64,000 nt of DNA, taken from positions 157,549 to 221,548 of the forward strand of contig NZ_LMHK01000002.1 in NCBI RefSeq assembly GCF_001427875.1. Reading direction: 5' to 3'. Origin of the DNA: Devosia sp. Root685. Lineage in GTDB: Bacteria > Pseudomonadota > Alphaproteobacteria > Rhizobiales > Devosiaceae. Every line of letters starts with the position of its first letter. The stretch's first letter is position 1. The position numbers and the translations under genes are program-made. Shown here piece by piece: positions 26,200-35,831 of this stretch. The notes beneath the pieces are model-generated. The model was given only the letters and a program-made list of their open reading frames with translations. It did not search any database and had not been told where the DNA came from.

Positions 26200-26961
26200 T
26201 CACCTCGCGAGCCAGCCGCCATCAACGGGGATGACAGCGCCATGCATGTAGTTGGAAGCGGGGGCGAGAAGGAACACCGCTGCATCGCCGATATCGGACG
26301 GCACACCCCAGCGCCCCGCCGGAATGCGCCCGAGAATGGACGTCGAACGATCGGGGTCGTTGCGCAACGCCTCGGTATTGTTGGTCTCGATGTATCCGGG
26401 CGCCACGGCATTCACATTGATGCCCTTGGTTGCCCACTCATTGGCAAGGAGCCGCGTAATACCAAGCACCCCACTCTTGGAAGCCGTATAACTCGCCACG
26501 CGAATGCCGCCCTGAAAGCTCAGCATCGAAGCGATATTAACGATCCGCGCCGGCCGATTGGCCGCGATGGCCTTGCGACCCAGCGACTGGGCGAGGAAGA
26601 ACATCGTCTTGAGATTGATGTCCATCACCTGATCCCAATCGGCCTCGGTGAAATCAACCGCGTCGACGCGCTTGATAATCCCCGCATTGTTGACGAGACC
26701 ATCAATCGGGCCATGCTGGTCCCAGGCTCTGTCGAACATGGCTTGTGCTTCCTTGGTCGAGCCGAGATCGGCCCGCACCTCAGTAAAGTCAGCACCCTGC
26801 CCCGCCATCAACGACGCCGTCTCTTCCATCGACGAGCGGCCGACGCCGATCACCTTGCCGCCCGCCCGGCCGATGGACAGGGCAATACCCTGCCCGATGC
26901 CGGTATTGGCGCCGGTGACCATCACGGTCTTGCCCGAAAGGCTGAATGCGCTGGGGTTCAT
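26200..26961 (-). CDS. kduD: 2-dehydro-3-deoxy-D-gluconate 5-dehydrogenase KduD
   Basis: Short-chain dehydrogenase of 253 residues. The cofactor motif TGANTGIGQG lies near residue 17, followed by NNAG, the catalytic Ser (IVNIASMLSFQGG) and YTASK. KduD reduces 2,5-diketo-3-deoxygluconate to KDG with NADH in pectin and alginate breakdown. The sequence IETNNTEALRNDPDR is typical of KduD. The ATG overlaps the kduI stop (ATGA), and kdgF follows 4 bases later. Confidence 0.92.
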   Translation of the reverse strand: MNPSAFSLSGKTVMVTGANTGIGQGIALSIGRAGGKVIGVGRSSMEETASLMAGQGADFTEVRADLGSTKEAQAMFDRAWDQHGPIDGLVNNAGIIKRVDAVDFTEADWDQVMDINLKTMFFLAQSLGRKAIAANRPARIVNIASMLSFQGGIRVASYTASKSGVLGITRLLANEWATKGINVNAVAPGYIETNNTEALRNDPDRSTSILGRIPAGRWGVPSDIGDAAVFLLAPASNYMHGAVIPVDGGWLAR

Positions 26962-27785
26962 CAGCGCAGGTCCTCCATCGGTACCTTCTCGGCGTCCGTA
27001 TAATCGATATTGTCGCCGGCCATGGCCCAGATGAACGTATACGAGCCCGTCCCGGCGCCTGCGTGGATGGACCAGGGTGGCGAGAGAATGGCTTGCTCGT
27101 TGCGGACGATCATGTGCCTGGTCTCATCCGGCTCGCCCATCAGGTGCACGACGAAGGCGTCGGGCTTGAGGTCGAAATAGAGATAGGCCTCCATACGCCG
27201 GTCATGCACATGCGCCGGCATCGTGTTCCACACGGAACCCGGGGCGAACTGGGTCAGGCCCACCACCAGCTGGCAGCTCTTGAGGCTGTTCGTGTACTGG
27301 TAGATCGACCGCTCGTTGGCAGTTTCGGCGCTGCCCATATCGAGTCGCTTCGCCCCCGATTGCTGTAGGAGCGTGGTTGGATGAGAGGCGTGAGCCGGAG
27401 CGCTCAGCAGATAGAATTTTGCGCCAGCGCCCGAGAAACGCACGTCCTTCGAACCCATGCCGACATAAAGCATGTCGCGCGGCCCGACAGCATGGTCAGT
27501 CCCATCCACCGAAACCGTGCCAGCCTCGCCGATATTGACGGCGATCAACTCGCGGCGATCGAGGAAGTTGGCCGTGCCTGTCGGCTTGATGGCTTCGAGC
27601 ACCAGCTCGCCCGACAATGGCACCGCGCCGCCAACCGCCATGCGGTCATAGTGCGTGTAGGTCCAGCGCACCGCGCCATCGGCAAACAGGTCGTCGATCA
27701 GAAAGTTTTCGCGGAGTTCCGCTGTGCCCATTCCGGCAGCGCCGGCAGGGTCGATCGCGAAGCGGATATCAAATTCGGTGCTCAT
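26961..27785 (-). CDS. kduI: 5-dehydro-4-deoxy-D-glucuronate isomerase KduI
   Basis: Cupin isomerase of 274 residues from ATG 27785. It interconverts 4-deoxy-L-threo-5-hexosulose uronate and 3-deoxy-D-glycero-2,5-hexodiulosonate. Landmarks are FLIDDLFADGAVRWTYTHYDR, the metal site with WNTMPAHVHDRRMEAYLYFD, and PPWSIHAGAGTGSYTFIWAM at the C-terminus. It lies in a row with the regulator gene upstream and kduD-kdgF downstream. Confidence 0.95.
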   Translation of the reverse strand: MSTEFDIRFAIDPAGAAGMGTAELRENFLIDDLFADGAVRWTYTHYDRMAVGGAVPLSGELVLEAIKPTGTANFLDRRELIAVNIGEAGTVSVDGTDHAVGPRDMLYVGMGSKDVRFSGAGAKFYLLSAPAHASHPTTLLQQSGAKRLDMGSAETANERSIYQYTNSLKSCQLVVGLTQFAPGSVWNTMPAHVHDRRMEAYLYFDLKPDAFVVHLMGEPDETRHMIVRNEQAILSPPWSIHAGAGTGSYTFIWAMAGDNIDYTDAEKVPMEDLR

Positions 27786-27810
27786 TTCTACTCCGGAATA
27801 ATCAAAGAAA

Positions 27811-28551
27811 TCAGTGTTCGCTGCCCTGCTCGGCGAGGCGCGCGCGATAGCGCTCCTGGCTGCGCGAAAGGTGATCGCGCATCGCTTCGCGCGCGCCATC
27901 GGCATTCTGCGCCGATATGGCGAGCATGATGCGCTTGTGCTCTTCGTGCAGGCCCGCCTGATAGTCGTAGGTCAGCACGCTCTCCGTGCCCCAGGGCGAA
28001 GCCACGTCGCACGGAATGGTCCGGCTCCCCAATGCGTCGAGCACTTCCATATAAAAGGGATTATTGGTCGCCGCCGCGATGGCGCGATGAAAGGCGAAAT
28101 CAGTCTTGCCCGTGGGATTGCCAGACTTCAACAACCGCCCGAACTCGTTCCAGGCCTCCTGGATAGCCGCCTCCTGGCTATTGCTGCGCCGCAGCGCAGC
28201 AAGGCCGGCGGATTCGATCTCGATCCCCATGCGGACTTCGAGCACGTTGAGCGCCACCGAAATCTTGTTGGATGTCTCCCCACCGATCGAGGTGAAAGCG
28301 CTGGCCGCATTGGCCATCACGAACACCCCCGCCCCCTGCCGCGGCTGCACGGTGCCGTCGGCGGCAAGCGCGGCGATAGCCTCGCGCACCACTGTGCGAC
28401 TGACGCCAAAGTGCACCGTCAGCTGGCTTTCGGTCGGCAGTTTCTCGCCCGGCCCGAACTCGCCCGCACCGATGCGCTTGCGCAGCGCATCGACGACCAT
28501 TTCGGCGAGTTTGGGCTTTCGGGCCGGTGGGGCGAAATCGACGAGAGACAT
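27811..28551 (-). CDS. GntR/FCD regulator of the hexuronate cluster
   Basis: Regulator of 246 residues. The winged helix (about 12-80) has KLPTESQLTVHFGVSRTVVREAIAAL and the wing PRQGAGVFV. The FCD domain follows (about 100-230), with FAFHRAIAAATNN and EEHKRIMLAI carrying likely metal-binding histidines. It is inside the operon, 6 bases after dctM and 25 bases before kduI. A hexuronate or KDG-type effector is the natural guess. Confidence 0.88.
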   Translation of the reverse strand: MSLVDFAPPARKPKLAEMVVDALRKRIGAGEFGPGEKLPTESQLTVHFGVSRTVVREAIAALAADGTVQPRQGAGVFVMANAASAFTSIGGETSNKISVALNVLEVRMGIEIESAGLAALRRSNSQEAAIQEAWNEFGRLLKSGNPTGKTDFAFHRAIAAATNNPFYMEVLDALGSRTIPCDVASPWGTESVLTYDYQAGLHEEHKRIMLAISAQNADGAREAMRDHLSRSQERYRARLAEQGSEH

Positions 28552-28557
28552 GGCGTT

Positions 28558-29838
28558 TTACCGGAAGAGGCTCGGCAACCAGAGCGAGAGTGCCGGGATA
28601 TAGGTGACAAGGCCCAAGACGATGAGACCGGCGGTATAGAACGGCCAGACACTTCTCATCGCTTCCCACACCGTAATCTTGCCCACGGCCGCAGCAACGA
28701 ATTGCACGGGGCCCAGGGGCGGCGTGTTGAGGCCGATACCGAGGTTGAGGATCATGATCACGCCAAAATGCACGGGGTCGACGCCGAAGGCACTCACCAT
28801 GGGCAAGAAGATCGGTGTGGTGATGACGATCAGCGGCCCCATATCCATGAACGTCCCAAGGAGCAGCAACATGACGTTGATCAGCAACAGCACCATCAAG
28901 GGATCGCTGGTGAGGTTCGAAATTGCCTCGGTCAGGATCGGCGCGACCTTAAGATAAGCCATCAGCCAACCGAAAGCGGCCGCAGCCCCGATGATGAACA
29001 GCACCATCGAAGTGGTCCGAACCGCGCCGGTCACGCAATGCACGAACTCCTTGAAACTCAGCGAGCGGTAGATCAGGAGCGTAACCAGCAGCGCATAAAG
29101 CACCGCAATGCAGGAGCTTTCCGTCGCCGTGAAAATACCCGAACGCACCCCGCCGAAGATGATGACGATCAGCATCAGGCCGGGAATGGAAATCAGGAAA
29201 TACTGGAAGGCCTTGGAAAAGCCCGGAAATGGTTCGGTGGGATAGCCGCGCTTCACCGCGACAATATAGGCCGTGATGCTGAGCGCCAGCGCCAACAACA
29301 GGCCTGGAATGATGCCGGCCGTGAAAAGATCGGCGATGGAAATGCGCCCGCCACCAGAGAGCGAATAGATGATCATGTTATGGCTGGGCGGCAGCAGCAG
29401 CGCGATCAACGCCGCCATCGAGGTCACATTGACAGCATAATCGGCGCCATAGCCGCGCGCCTTCATCTGCGGGATCATGATGCCGCCAACGGCTGCGGCT
29501 TCGGCCACGGCCGAACCGGAAATACCGCCGAATAGCGTCGAGGCAGCCACATTGACCTGGCCCAGACCACCACGCACATGGCCGATAAGCGAGCCGGCAA
29601 ACTGGATGATACGCGCAGCGATACCGCCGCGCATCATCAGATCGCCGGCGAAAATGAAGAAGGGAATGGCCAGCAGCGTGAAGGCCGAAACGCCCGAATT
29701 GAGCTGCTGGAACACCACGATAGCCGGACGGCCGATATAGACGACGGTCGCAAAGCTGGCGATGCCGAGGCAGAAGGCGATGGGCGTCCCCACCAGCATG
29801 AGCGCCGTGAAGACGCCGAAAAGAATCCAGTATTCCAT
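28558..29838 (-). CDS. dctM: TRAP transporter large permease (DctM)
   Basis: Inner-membrane permease of 426 residues with about 12 hydrophobic segments. DctM landmarks are LAIPFFIFAGDLMMRGGIA, GGISGSAVAEAAAVGGIMIPQM, LLPPSHNMIIYSL and LNIGIG-like sequence near the C-terminus (NLGIGLNTPPLG). It carries the ion-coupled translocation pathway of the tripartite transporter. dctQ lies upstream and the GntR gene 6 bases downstream. Confidence 0.93.
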   Translation of the reverse strand: MEYWILFGVFTALMLVGTPIAFCLGIASFATVVYIGRPAIVVFQQLNSGVSAFTLLAIPFFIFAGDLMMRGGIAARIIQFAGSLIGHVRGGLGQVNVAASTLFGGISGSAVAEAAAVGGIMIPQMKARGYGADYAVNVTSMAALIALLLPPSHNMIIYSLSGGGRISIADLFTAGIIPGLLLALALSITAYIVAVKRGYPTEPFPGFSKAFQYFLISIPGLMLIVIIFGGVRSGIFTATESSCIAVLYALLVTLLIYRSLSFKEFVHCVTGAVRTTSMVLFIIGAAAAFGWLMAYLKVAPILTEAISNLTSDPLMVLLLINVMLLLLGTFMDMGPLIVITTPIFLPMVSAFGVDPVHFGVIMILNLGIGLNTPPLGPVQFVAAAVGKITVWEAMRSVWPFYTAGLIVLGLVTYIPALSLWLPSLFR

Positions 29839-29845
29839 ATTGTCC

Positions 29846-30373
29846 TCAGTCCGCCGTCATCGCGGCATCGGTCTCGACGTCGTCCACATTCTCACCCGCC
29901 AGACGCAGCAGAATGCGCTCGAGCGAGAACAGACACATCAGGACACCGGAAATCACGATCGGAAGATAGGTGAAGGTTTGCGGCAGGCCGACGACCGGAA
30001 TGCGCACGGTCCAGCCGCGCATAGCCAGTTCACCGCCATAAAACACCATGCCCGCGGCAAAGGCGAAAATGGCAAGATCGCTGGTTGCCCGCAGCCACGG
30101 CTTGGCGCCAGGCGGCAAGACATAGAGCAACACATCAAAGCCCATATGGAAATTCTCCCGCACGCCAACGGCGGCGCCGAGGAAAATGAACCAGCTCATG
30201 ATCATGATCGACGCCGCTTCAGTCCAGGGCGGCGAGGAATTGACGATGAAGCGCATATAGATCTGAAAGGCGACGATAGCCGTCATCGCCACAAGGCCGA
30301 AGCCGGCGATCCAGAGGGAGCCAGTCGATAGCGCGCTTAACGCGGCGCCAATTTTAAGAAGCCGGTCTCTCAT
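29846..30373 (-). CDS. dctQ: TRAP transporter small permease (DctQ)
   Basis: Membrane protein of 175 residues with four hydrophobic segments and the DctQ feature WTEAASIMIMSWFIFLGAAVG preceding VRENFHMGFDVLLYVLP. It is needed with DctM for uptake. It lies 7 bases upstream of dctM and is separated from dctP by a strong stem-loop. Confidence 0.9.
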   Translation of the reverse strand: MRDRLLKIGAALSALSTGSLWIAGFGLVAMTAIVAFQIYMRFIVNSSPPWTEAASIMIMSWFIFLGAAVGVRENFHMGFDVLLYVLPPGAKPWLRATSDLAIFAFAAGMVFYGGELAMRGWTVRIPVVGLPQTFTYLPIVISGVLMCLFSLERILLRLAGENVDDVETDAAMTAD

Positions 30374-30396
30374 TGAGAATTCTCCTCGACGAAGAG

Positions 30397-30422
30397 CCGG
30401 GCCGGCTCGAAAGCCGGCCCGG
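30397..30422 (-). terminator. Intercistronic stem-loop between dctP and dctQ
   Basis: CCGGGCCGGCT / AGCCGGCCCGG is a perfect 11-base-pair stem with a 4-base loop, just after the dctP stop. There is no long T run, so partial termination or protection of the dctP message is likely, giving more binding protein than permease. Confidence 0.7.
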
Positions 30423-30428
30423 TTTACA

Positions 30429-31409
30429 TCAGCCTTCGGTGGCCTGGATGCGCGCGACCAGATCCTGCAGGGCCGGATCGGTGACGTACTTTTCGTAGAC
30501 CGGCTTCATCGCTTCGATGAAGGGGGCCTTGTCGAGGGTATTGATGGTGGCGCCGAGCGCTTCCACCTTGGCCTTGGATTCAACTTCCTTGGCAGCCCAG
30601 AATTCGCGCTGGATAGCGACGGATTCCTTGGCAGCTTCGCGGAAGAGAGCCTGGTCTTCAGGGGTCAGGCCATTCCAGACAACCTTGGAAATCACCAGAA
30701 CTTCGGGCACCATCAGGTGCTCGTCGAGCGAGTAGAACTTCGCGACCTCGGCGTGGCCGGCAGTGTCATAGCTCGGATAGTTGTTCTCAGCGCCTTCGAT
30801 AACGCCGGTCTGGATGGCGGAGTAAACTTCGCCATAGGGCATCGGCGTCGCATTGGCGCCGAGGGCACCGACCATGTCGACGAAAATGTCCGACTGCATC
30901 ACGCGGAATTTAAGGCCCGCCATGTCAGCCGGCGAATTGATCGGCTTTTCGCTGTTGTAGAACGAGCGGGCGCCGCCGTCATAAAAGGCAAGAGCTACGA
31001 CATCGACCGCGTCGAATGCCGCCAGGATTTCCTCGCCGATCGGGCCATCGAGCACATTGTGGAAGTGCTCGGCCGAACGGAAGATATAGGGTAGCTGGGT
31101 GACCGTGGCTTCCGGCACCTGGGTGCCGAAGGCGCCGATCGAAATGCGGTTCATATCGATCACGCCGAACTGGGTCTGCTCGATCGTGTCGGCTTCCTGG
31201 CCAAGCTGGGCCGAGTGGAACACGTCCACCGAATAGCGGCCATCGGTCTTGGCGCTCAGCAATTCGCCGAACTTCTTGACCGCTTCGACGGTCGGGTAGC
31301 CATCGGGATGGGTGTCCGACGAGCGCAACACCGTCTGGGCGCTGGCAGCCGAAAGCATAAGCGAAGTCGCGATGACGGCCACAGCCGCCATCTTTGGCAA
31401 ATGAAACAT
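30429..31409 (-). CDS. dctP: TRAP transporter periplasmic binding protein (DctP), probably uronate-specific
   Basis: Binding protein of 326 residues. The start at 31409 follows GGAGGACACC; longer frames upstream are not supported. The signal peptide ends near ASAQ (about residue 25). DctP-family features are [56 protein letters not shown] and [11 protein letters not shown], with the conserved Arg for the ligand carboxylate. The operon (kduI, kduD, kdgF) points to a hexuronate or unsaturated uronate as ligand. Confidence 0.92.
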   Translation of the reverse strand: MFHLPKMAAVAVIATSLMLSAASAQTVLRSSDTHPDGYPTVEAVKKFGELLSAKTDGRYSVDVFHSAQLGQEADTIEQTQFGVIDMNRISIGAFGTQVPEATVTQLPYIFRSAEHFHNVLDGPIGEEILAAFDAVDVVALAFYDGGARSFYNSEKPINSPADMAGLKFRVMQSDIFVDMVGALGANATPMPYGEVYSAIQTGVIEGAENNYPSYDTAGHAEVAKFYSLDEHLMVPEVLVISKVVWNGLTPEDQALFREAAKESVAIQREFWAAKEVESKAKVEALGATINTLDKAPFIEAMKPVYEKYVTDPALQDLVARIQATEG

Positions 31410-31595
31410 TGGTGTCCTCCCAAAATCCAACATGGCGGCTCCTCCACGAACCGCACATGCTTGGCCGATCCAGTCAGCCGGTGGACGCCGCCTCTTGCAT
31501 GAGCCAGCGCCATGATGGAAACTGGTATGGAAGAACAAATAACAAGTCAACATACAATTCACCGGATGTTATATGATGACCTTCGGGAAACAAAG

Positions 31596-31620
31596 AAGGC
31601 GCCGCGGTTGGCGGCGCCTT
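31596..31620 (-). terminator. Stem-loop terminator, TCA operon end
   Basis: AAGGCGCCGC / GCGGCGCCTT is a perfect 10-base stem with a 5-base loop, followed on the minus strand by CTTTGTTT. It could stop transcription coming from lpd, although the repeat at 31632-31753 lies in between. Confidence 0.6.
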
Positions 31621-31631
31621 TGCAGCAGTAG

Positions 31632-31753
31632 ACCTCATCCTGAGGCGCGAAGCGTAGCGTAGCCTCGAAGGGCGAGGTCGTGCCCCGATGCTTCAGGGCC
31701 ACGCCCTCGTGGTTCGAGGCCTTGCTTGCGCAAAGCACCTCACCACGAGGGCT
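31632..31753. repeat. Palindromic intergenic repeat, family C
   Basis: Sequence of the type CTCATCCTGAGG...CCTCGAAGG...CCCTCGTGGTTCGAGGC...ACCTCACCACGAGGG, with several inner inverted repeats. Elements of this form are common between genes in Hyphomicrobiales. Only one copy is seen in the window. Confidence 0.6.
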
Positions 31754-31761
31754 ACTGGGGC

Positions 31762-33171
31762 CTAGATGTGGATCGCCCCATCGCCCAACGCGAGCGCGGC
31801 TTCGCGCACGGCTTCCGACAGCGTCGGATGTGCATGCGTGGTCCGCGCCAGATCTTCGGCGGCGCCGGAGAATTCCATCAGCGTCACCAGCTCGTGGATC
31901 ATCTCGCCGGCATTCTTGCCCACGATATGCGCCCCAAGCACCCGGTCGGTTTCGACGTCCGCGAGAATCTTCACAAAGCCCTGCGTCGCCAGCATCGCCT
32001 TGGCGCGACCATTGGCGGTGAAGGGGAATTTGCCGATCTTGTAGTTGATGCCGGCCGCCTTGAGTTCGTCCTCCGTCTTGCCGACGGAGGCAACTTCGGG
32101 ATTGGTGTAAACGACCGACGGAATGGCGGCGTAATTCACGTGACCGGCCTGGCCAGCCAGAATCTCGGCAACTGCAATGCCTTCATCCTCGGCCTTGTGC
32201 GCCAGCATCGGGCCGGCAATCACGTCGCCAATGGCGTAGATGCCATCGACCGAGGTCTTGTAGTGCCCATCGACATGCACGCGGCCGCGCTCGTCGAGCG
32301 CTACACCGGCGATCTCAAGGCCGAGGCCTTCGGTAAACGGTTTGCGACCGATGGCAACCAGCGCGACATCGGCGTCGAGCAGTTCGACTTCACCACCCTT
32401 GGCGGGCTCGACACGCACCTTGAGCGAGCCGTCTTCCTGCTTGTCGACGCCGGCGACCTTGCTCGAGAGCTTGAATTCCATGCCCTGCTTCTGCAGCATG
32501 CGCTGGAACTGGCGGGCCACTTCGCTGTCCATGCCCGGCAGGATGCGGTCGAGATATTCGACAACGGTGACCTGCGCACCAAGACGCGCCCAGACCGAGC
32601 CGAGCTCAAGCCCGATCACGCCGGCACCGATAACCAGCAGACGCGCCGGAACCTTATCGAGGGTCAATGCGCCAGTGGATGTGACGACGGTCTTCTCGTC
32701 GATCTCGATGCCCGGCAGATTGGTGGAAACCGAACCGGTGGCGATGACGATATTCTTGGTCAGGATTTCGGTCTGCGGACCCGACTGCGGCGTCACCAGC
32801 ACCTTGCCGGCGGCCGGGATGGAACCGATGCCGCGGAATACGGTGATCTTGTTCTTCTTGAACAGGTAATCGACGCCGCCGACATTGGAAGCGACGACAT
32901 CGGCCTTGTGGTTCATCATCTGCGGCAGGTTGAGAACCGGTGCCGGAATGTCGATACCCAAGGTCTTGAAACTGTGGCCGGCTTCTTCGAACAGCTCGGA
33001 CGCGTGCAACAGGGCCTTGGAGGGAATGCAGCCGATATTGAGGCAGGTGCCGCCCAGCGTCGGCCACTTCTCGACCACGGCGACCTTGAGCCCGAGCTGT
33101 GCGGCGCGAATGGCGCCCACATAGCCGCCGGGGCCGGAGCCGATTACTACGAGGTCGAATTGGTCTGCCAT
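31762..33171 (-). CDS. lpd: Dihydrolipoyl dehydrogenase (E3)
   Basis: FAD enzyme of 469 residues that reoxidises dihydrolipoyl groups of the 2-oxoglutarate dehydrogenase complex with NAD. The FAD motif [12 protein letters not shown], the redox disulfide [13 protein letters not shown] (Cys43, Cys48), the NAD motif [19 protein letters not shown] and the C-terminal [11 protein letters not shown] are all present. The start at 33171 (MADQF) follows GAGG; an ATG three codons earlier is possible. It ends the sucA-sucB region, separated from sucB by two unrelated genes. Confidence 0.95.
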   Translation of the reverse strand: MADQFDLVVIGSGPGGYVGAIRAAQLGLKVAVVEKWPTLGGTCLNIGCIPSKALLHASELFEEAGHSFKTLGIDIPAPVLNLPQMMNHKADVVASNVGGVDYLFKKNKITVFRGIGSIPAAGKVLVTPQSGPQTEILTKNIVIATGSVSTNLPGIEIDEKTVVTSTGALTLDKVPARLLVIGAGVIGLELGSVWARLGAQVTVVEYLDRILPGMDSEVARQFQRMLQKQGMEFKLSSKVAGVDKQEDGSLKVRVEPAKGGEVELLDADVALVAIGRKPFTEGLGLEIAGVALDERGRVHVDGHYKTSVDGIYAIGDVIAGPMLAHKAEDEGIAVAEILAGQAGHVNYAAIPSVVYTNPEVASVGKTEDELKAAGINYKIGKFPFTANGRAKAMLATQGFVKILADVETDRVLGAHIVGKNAGEMIHELVTLMEFSGAAEDLARTTHAHPTLSEAVREAALALGDGAIHI

Positions 33172-33194
33172 GGTTTTCAAAGCCTCAGAAAAGT

Positions 33195-33827
33195 TTAGCG
33201 CTGCTGTGCCAGCGCGACGCGAACGGCCAACGCCAGGAATGTAATGCCGGTAACCCGATTAAACCACCGGCCGACTCGGAAAAAGCCCTGTCGCACCGAA
33301 GGGGTCGTAAAGAAAACCGACACCAATGCGAACCAGGCAAAAAGCATAAGGCTCATGCTGCCCACGTAGATAACTTTTATTTCGCCCGGCGTGTGAATGG
33401 AGACGAGCGAGGTAAAGAGCGCGAGGAAGAAGAGCACCGCTTTTGGATTGAGGAGGTTAGTCAGAAACCCCAGCGCGAATGCGGCCATGTCGCCGCGGCG
33501 GGCGCCCGCTGCGTCCATCTCGGCCGGCGGTTGCGGCGGCGGACTGCGCAGCGCGGCAATGGCCAACCAGACGAGATAGGCAACACCCAACCATTTGAGG
33601 ATATTGAACAAAAGCAAGGACTGGCCGACGATCACGCCAACGCCGAGCAGCGTATAGGTGCCATGAACGAGGATCGAAGTCGCGATCCCCGCCGAGGTGA
33701 AGATCGCCGCGCGGCGGTTGTGCACCACCGACTGTCGCAGCACCATGGCGAAATCGGCGCCGGGGATAACCGCATTGATGCCGAAGGCCAGCATGAGGCC
33801 TAGAAATTCGAGCCAGGGGAAAGACAT
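33195..33827 (-). CDS. LysE family translocator
   Basis: Membrane protein of 210 residues from ATG 33827 ([10 protein letters not shown]). It has about six hydrophobic segments and the LysE/RhtB pattern [33 protein letters not shown] and [20 protein letters not shown]. The family exports amino acids or related small molecules. It sits between sucB and lpd, 23 bases from lpd, and may be transcribed with it. Substrate unknown. Confidence 0.85.
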   Translation of the reverse strand: MSFPWLEFLGLMLAFGINAVIPGADFAMVLRQSVVHNRRAAIFTSAGIATSILVHGTYTLLGVGVIVGQSLLLFNILKWLGVAYLVWLAIAALRSPPPQPPAEMDAAGARRGDMAAFALGFLTNLLNPKAVLFFLALFTSLVSIHTPGEIKVIYVGSMSLMLFAWFALVSVFFTTPSVRQGFFRVGRWFNRVTGITFLALAVRVALAQQR

Positions 33828-33927
33828 GATCGCACCACGCGAGGTTAAGCGCGGCAAGCGTTACACCACTGTCCGCCGGGCGGCAATGCAGCGCCCGGCA
33901 AGGGCCCTTGCAGAGTTTAGGGGAGCG

Positions 33928-34386
33928 TCAGGAGGAGGCGATTTCCTGGGCGCGCTTGAGTGGGGCGGGCAGTTGCTGGTCGATATCGAGGGCGCCGGAT
34001 TCGACTTGTTCGAGGAATGCCCGGCAAAAGCTGTTCTTGTCGCTCGCCTGATTGTAGGCGGTCATGATCTGCGAGCCGCCATAGGTTTCGGCCGCTTGCT
34101 GCTGGCCTTCGGCCGCGCCGCCGAGGCTGTTGATGACGCGGTCGGCGAGGTCGAGAAAGCCGATATTCCTGAGATACCAGTTACTTGCAGCACTCTTGTA
34201 GGCGCTGTCGAGGCCGGTGGTTTCGTAGCAATGGGTGGTCATGACATCGACGATGGCCTGCGAGCCGTGGAAGGCCATGAGCTCGCCGATGAGCTGGCTA
34301 TTGTCGGTCGAAACGTCCTGGGCATGAGCGGGAATAACAAGGCTCGCGAGGGAAACGGCGAGGACCAGACAGGAACGCAAAACCAC
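33928..34386 (-). CDS. Secreted hypothetical protein
   Basis: Protein of 152 residues that I do not recognise. A clear signal peptide (MVLRSCLVLAVSLASLVIPAHA) ends near residue 22. The mature part is helical and polar, with two cysteines (THCYETTG and FCRAFLE) that could form a disulfide, and the end QEIASS. It follows the sucB terminator and precedes the LysE gene on the same strand, inside an otherwise metabolic block. It is probably periplasmic. Confidence 0.65.
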   Translation of the reverse strand: MVLRSCLVLAVSLASLVIPAHAQDVSTDNSQLIGELMAFHGSQAIVDVMTTHCYETTGLDSAYKSAASNWYLRNIGFLDLADRVINSLGGAAEGQQQAAETYGGSQIMTAYNQASDKNSFCRAFLEQVESGALDIDQQLPAPLKRAQEIASS

Positions 34387-34497
34387 ATCTCCGGTGGGTA
34401 TGACAATGATACGACAACGCTACGTTTAGGGGGTGTATGCGCTAACAGACTGTTAACGTCGAGCACCGCCCCCAACACGGTTTGGTTAGCTCACGTA

Positions 34498-34523
34498 AAA
34501 AGGCCCGCCGAAGCGGGCCTTTT
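34498..34523 (-). terminator. Rho-independent terminator of sucB
   Basis: AAAAGGCCCGC / GCGGGCCTTTT with the loop CGAA is followed on the minus strand by a fifth T. It lies about 25 bases after the sucB stop and separates sucAB from the downstream genes. Confidence 0.88.
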
Positions 34524-34548
34524 CATGAATTTCGTGAAGACGAACGTC

Positions 34549-35808
34549 CTAGAGGTCGAGAACCAGACGCTCGGGTGCCTCGAGGCTTTCCTTGACGCGG
34601 ACAAGGAAGGTGACCGCTTCCTTGCCGTCGACGATGCGGTGATCGTAAGAGAGCGCGAGATACATCATCGGACGGATGACGATCTGGCCGCCGACGACAA
34701 CCGGGCGCTCTTGGATCTTGTGCATGCCGAGGATACCCGACTGCGGCGCGTTGAGGATCGGGGTCGACATCAGCGAGCCATAGACACCACCATTGGAGAT
34801 GGTGAAGGTGCCGCCCTGCATGTCGGCCATCGACAGCTGACCGTCGCGGGCCTTCTTGCCGAGGTTGCCGATTTCCTTTTCGATCTCGGCAATGCTCATC
34901 TGGTCGGCATTGCGCACGACCGGGACGACGAGGCCCTTGTCGGTGCCAACGGCGACGCCGAGATGAGCATACTGCTTGTAGACGAGGTCATCGCCATCGA
35001 TCTCGGCGTTGACGGCCGGGATTTCCTTGAGGGCGTGAACCACGGCCTTGGCAAAGAAGCCCATGAAGCCGAGCTTGACGCCATGCTTCTTCTCGAACAG
35101 TTCCTTGTAGGAATTGCGCAGGTCCATGACCGGCTTCATGTCCACTTCGTTGAAAGTGGTGAGCATGGCCGCGGTATTCTGCGCGTCCTTGAGGCGACGG
35201 GCAATGGTCTGGCGGAGACGGGTCATCTTGACGCGTTCTTCGCGCTCGGCATCGCCTGCCGGGCTCGGGGCGCGCGGCGCAGCCGGGGCCTTGGCTTCGG
35301 CTGGCTTGGCCGCGGGCGCCGGAGCGGCGGGGCGGACGAGCGAAGCCAGCACGTCTTCCTTGAGCACCTGACCGGATTTGCCGGAACCGGCGATATTGCT
35401 CGCTTCAAGACCGTTTTCGGCAATGATCTTCTGGGCCGACGGCGCCGGAGCGCGGTCGGTTGCCTTGATCGGTTCTGGGCCGGCAGCATTGGCGGCGGGC
35501 ACTTCGGCCTTGGCCGGAGCCGGGGCAGCGGCGGGAGCCGGAGCCGAAGCCGAAGCAGCGGCGCCAGCGCCGGCAGCCGCGATGACGCCAAGAAGGGCGT
35601 TCACATCGACGGTGTCGCCGGGATTGGCGGCAATGGCTTCGAGCACGCCCGAGGCCGGAGCCGGCACTTCGATGGTCACCTTGTCGGTTTCAAGCTCAAC
35701 CAGGGGTTCGTCAGCGTTGACGGTGTCGCCAATCTTTTTGAACCACTGGCCGATGGTTGCTTCGGTAACGCTTTCGCCCAGCGTCGGCACACGGATTTCT
35801 GTCGACAT
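34549..35808 (-). CDS. sucB: 2-oxoglutarate dehydrogenase E2, dihydrolipoyl succinyltransferase
   Basis: Acyltransferase of 419 residues that forms the core of the 2-oxoglutarate dehydrogenase complex. A lipoyl domain (1-78) has the lipoylated Lys43 in [11 protein letters not shown], followed by an Ala/Pro-rich linker, the peripheral subunit-binding domain (about 125-165, [18 protein letters not shown]), a second linker, and the catalytic domain with the active site [12 protein letters not shown]. It follows sucA by 23 bases. Confidence 0.96.
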   Translation of the reverse strand: MSTEIRVPTLGESVTEATIGQWFKKIGDTVNADEPLVELETDKVTIEVPAPASGVLEAIAANPGDTVDVNALLGVIAAAGAGAAASASAPAPAAAPAPAKAEVPAANAAGPEPIKATDRAPAPSAQKIIAENGLEASNIAGSGKSGQVLKEDVLASLVRPAAPAPAAKPAEAKAPAAPRAPSPAGDAEREERVKMTRLRQTIARRLKDAQNTAAMLTTFNEVDMKPVMDLRNSYKELFEKKHGVKLGFMGFFAKAVVHALKEIPAVNAEIDGDDLVYKQYAHLGVAVGTDKGLVVPVVRNADQMSIAEIEKEIGNLGKKARDGQLSMADMQGGTFTISNGGVYGSLMSTPILNAPQSGILGMHKIQERPVVVGGQIVIRPMMYLALSYDHRIVDGKEAVTFLVRVKESLEAPERLVLDL

Positions 35809-35831
35809 TGTTTGATCCTTTTATCTTGTGC

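Larger units (their letters stand above)
31410..31761. other. Intergenic region upstream of dctP and downstream of lpd
   Basis: About 350 bases without a gene. Nearest dctP it holds an AT-richer stretch (31500-31585) likely to carry its promoter; on the minus strand TTGACT occurs near 31546. Further right lie the stem-loop at 31596-31620 and the repeat at 31632-31753. Confidence 0.5.

Noticed and set aside
27814..29535. A 573-codon plus-strand open frame rich in His, Asp and Arg
   Set aside because: Antisense shadow of the GntR and dctM genes; no recognisable domain.
31726..33198. A 490-codon plus-strand open frame
   Set aside because: Antisense shadow of lpd, whose motifs are complete on the other strand.
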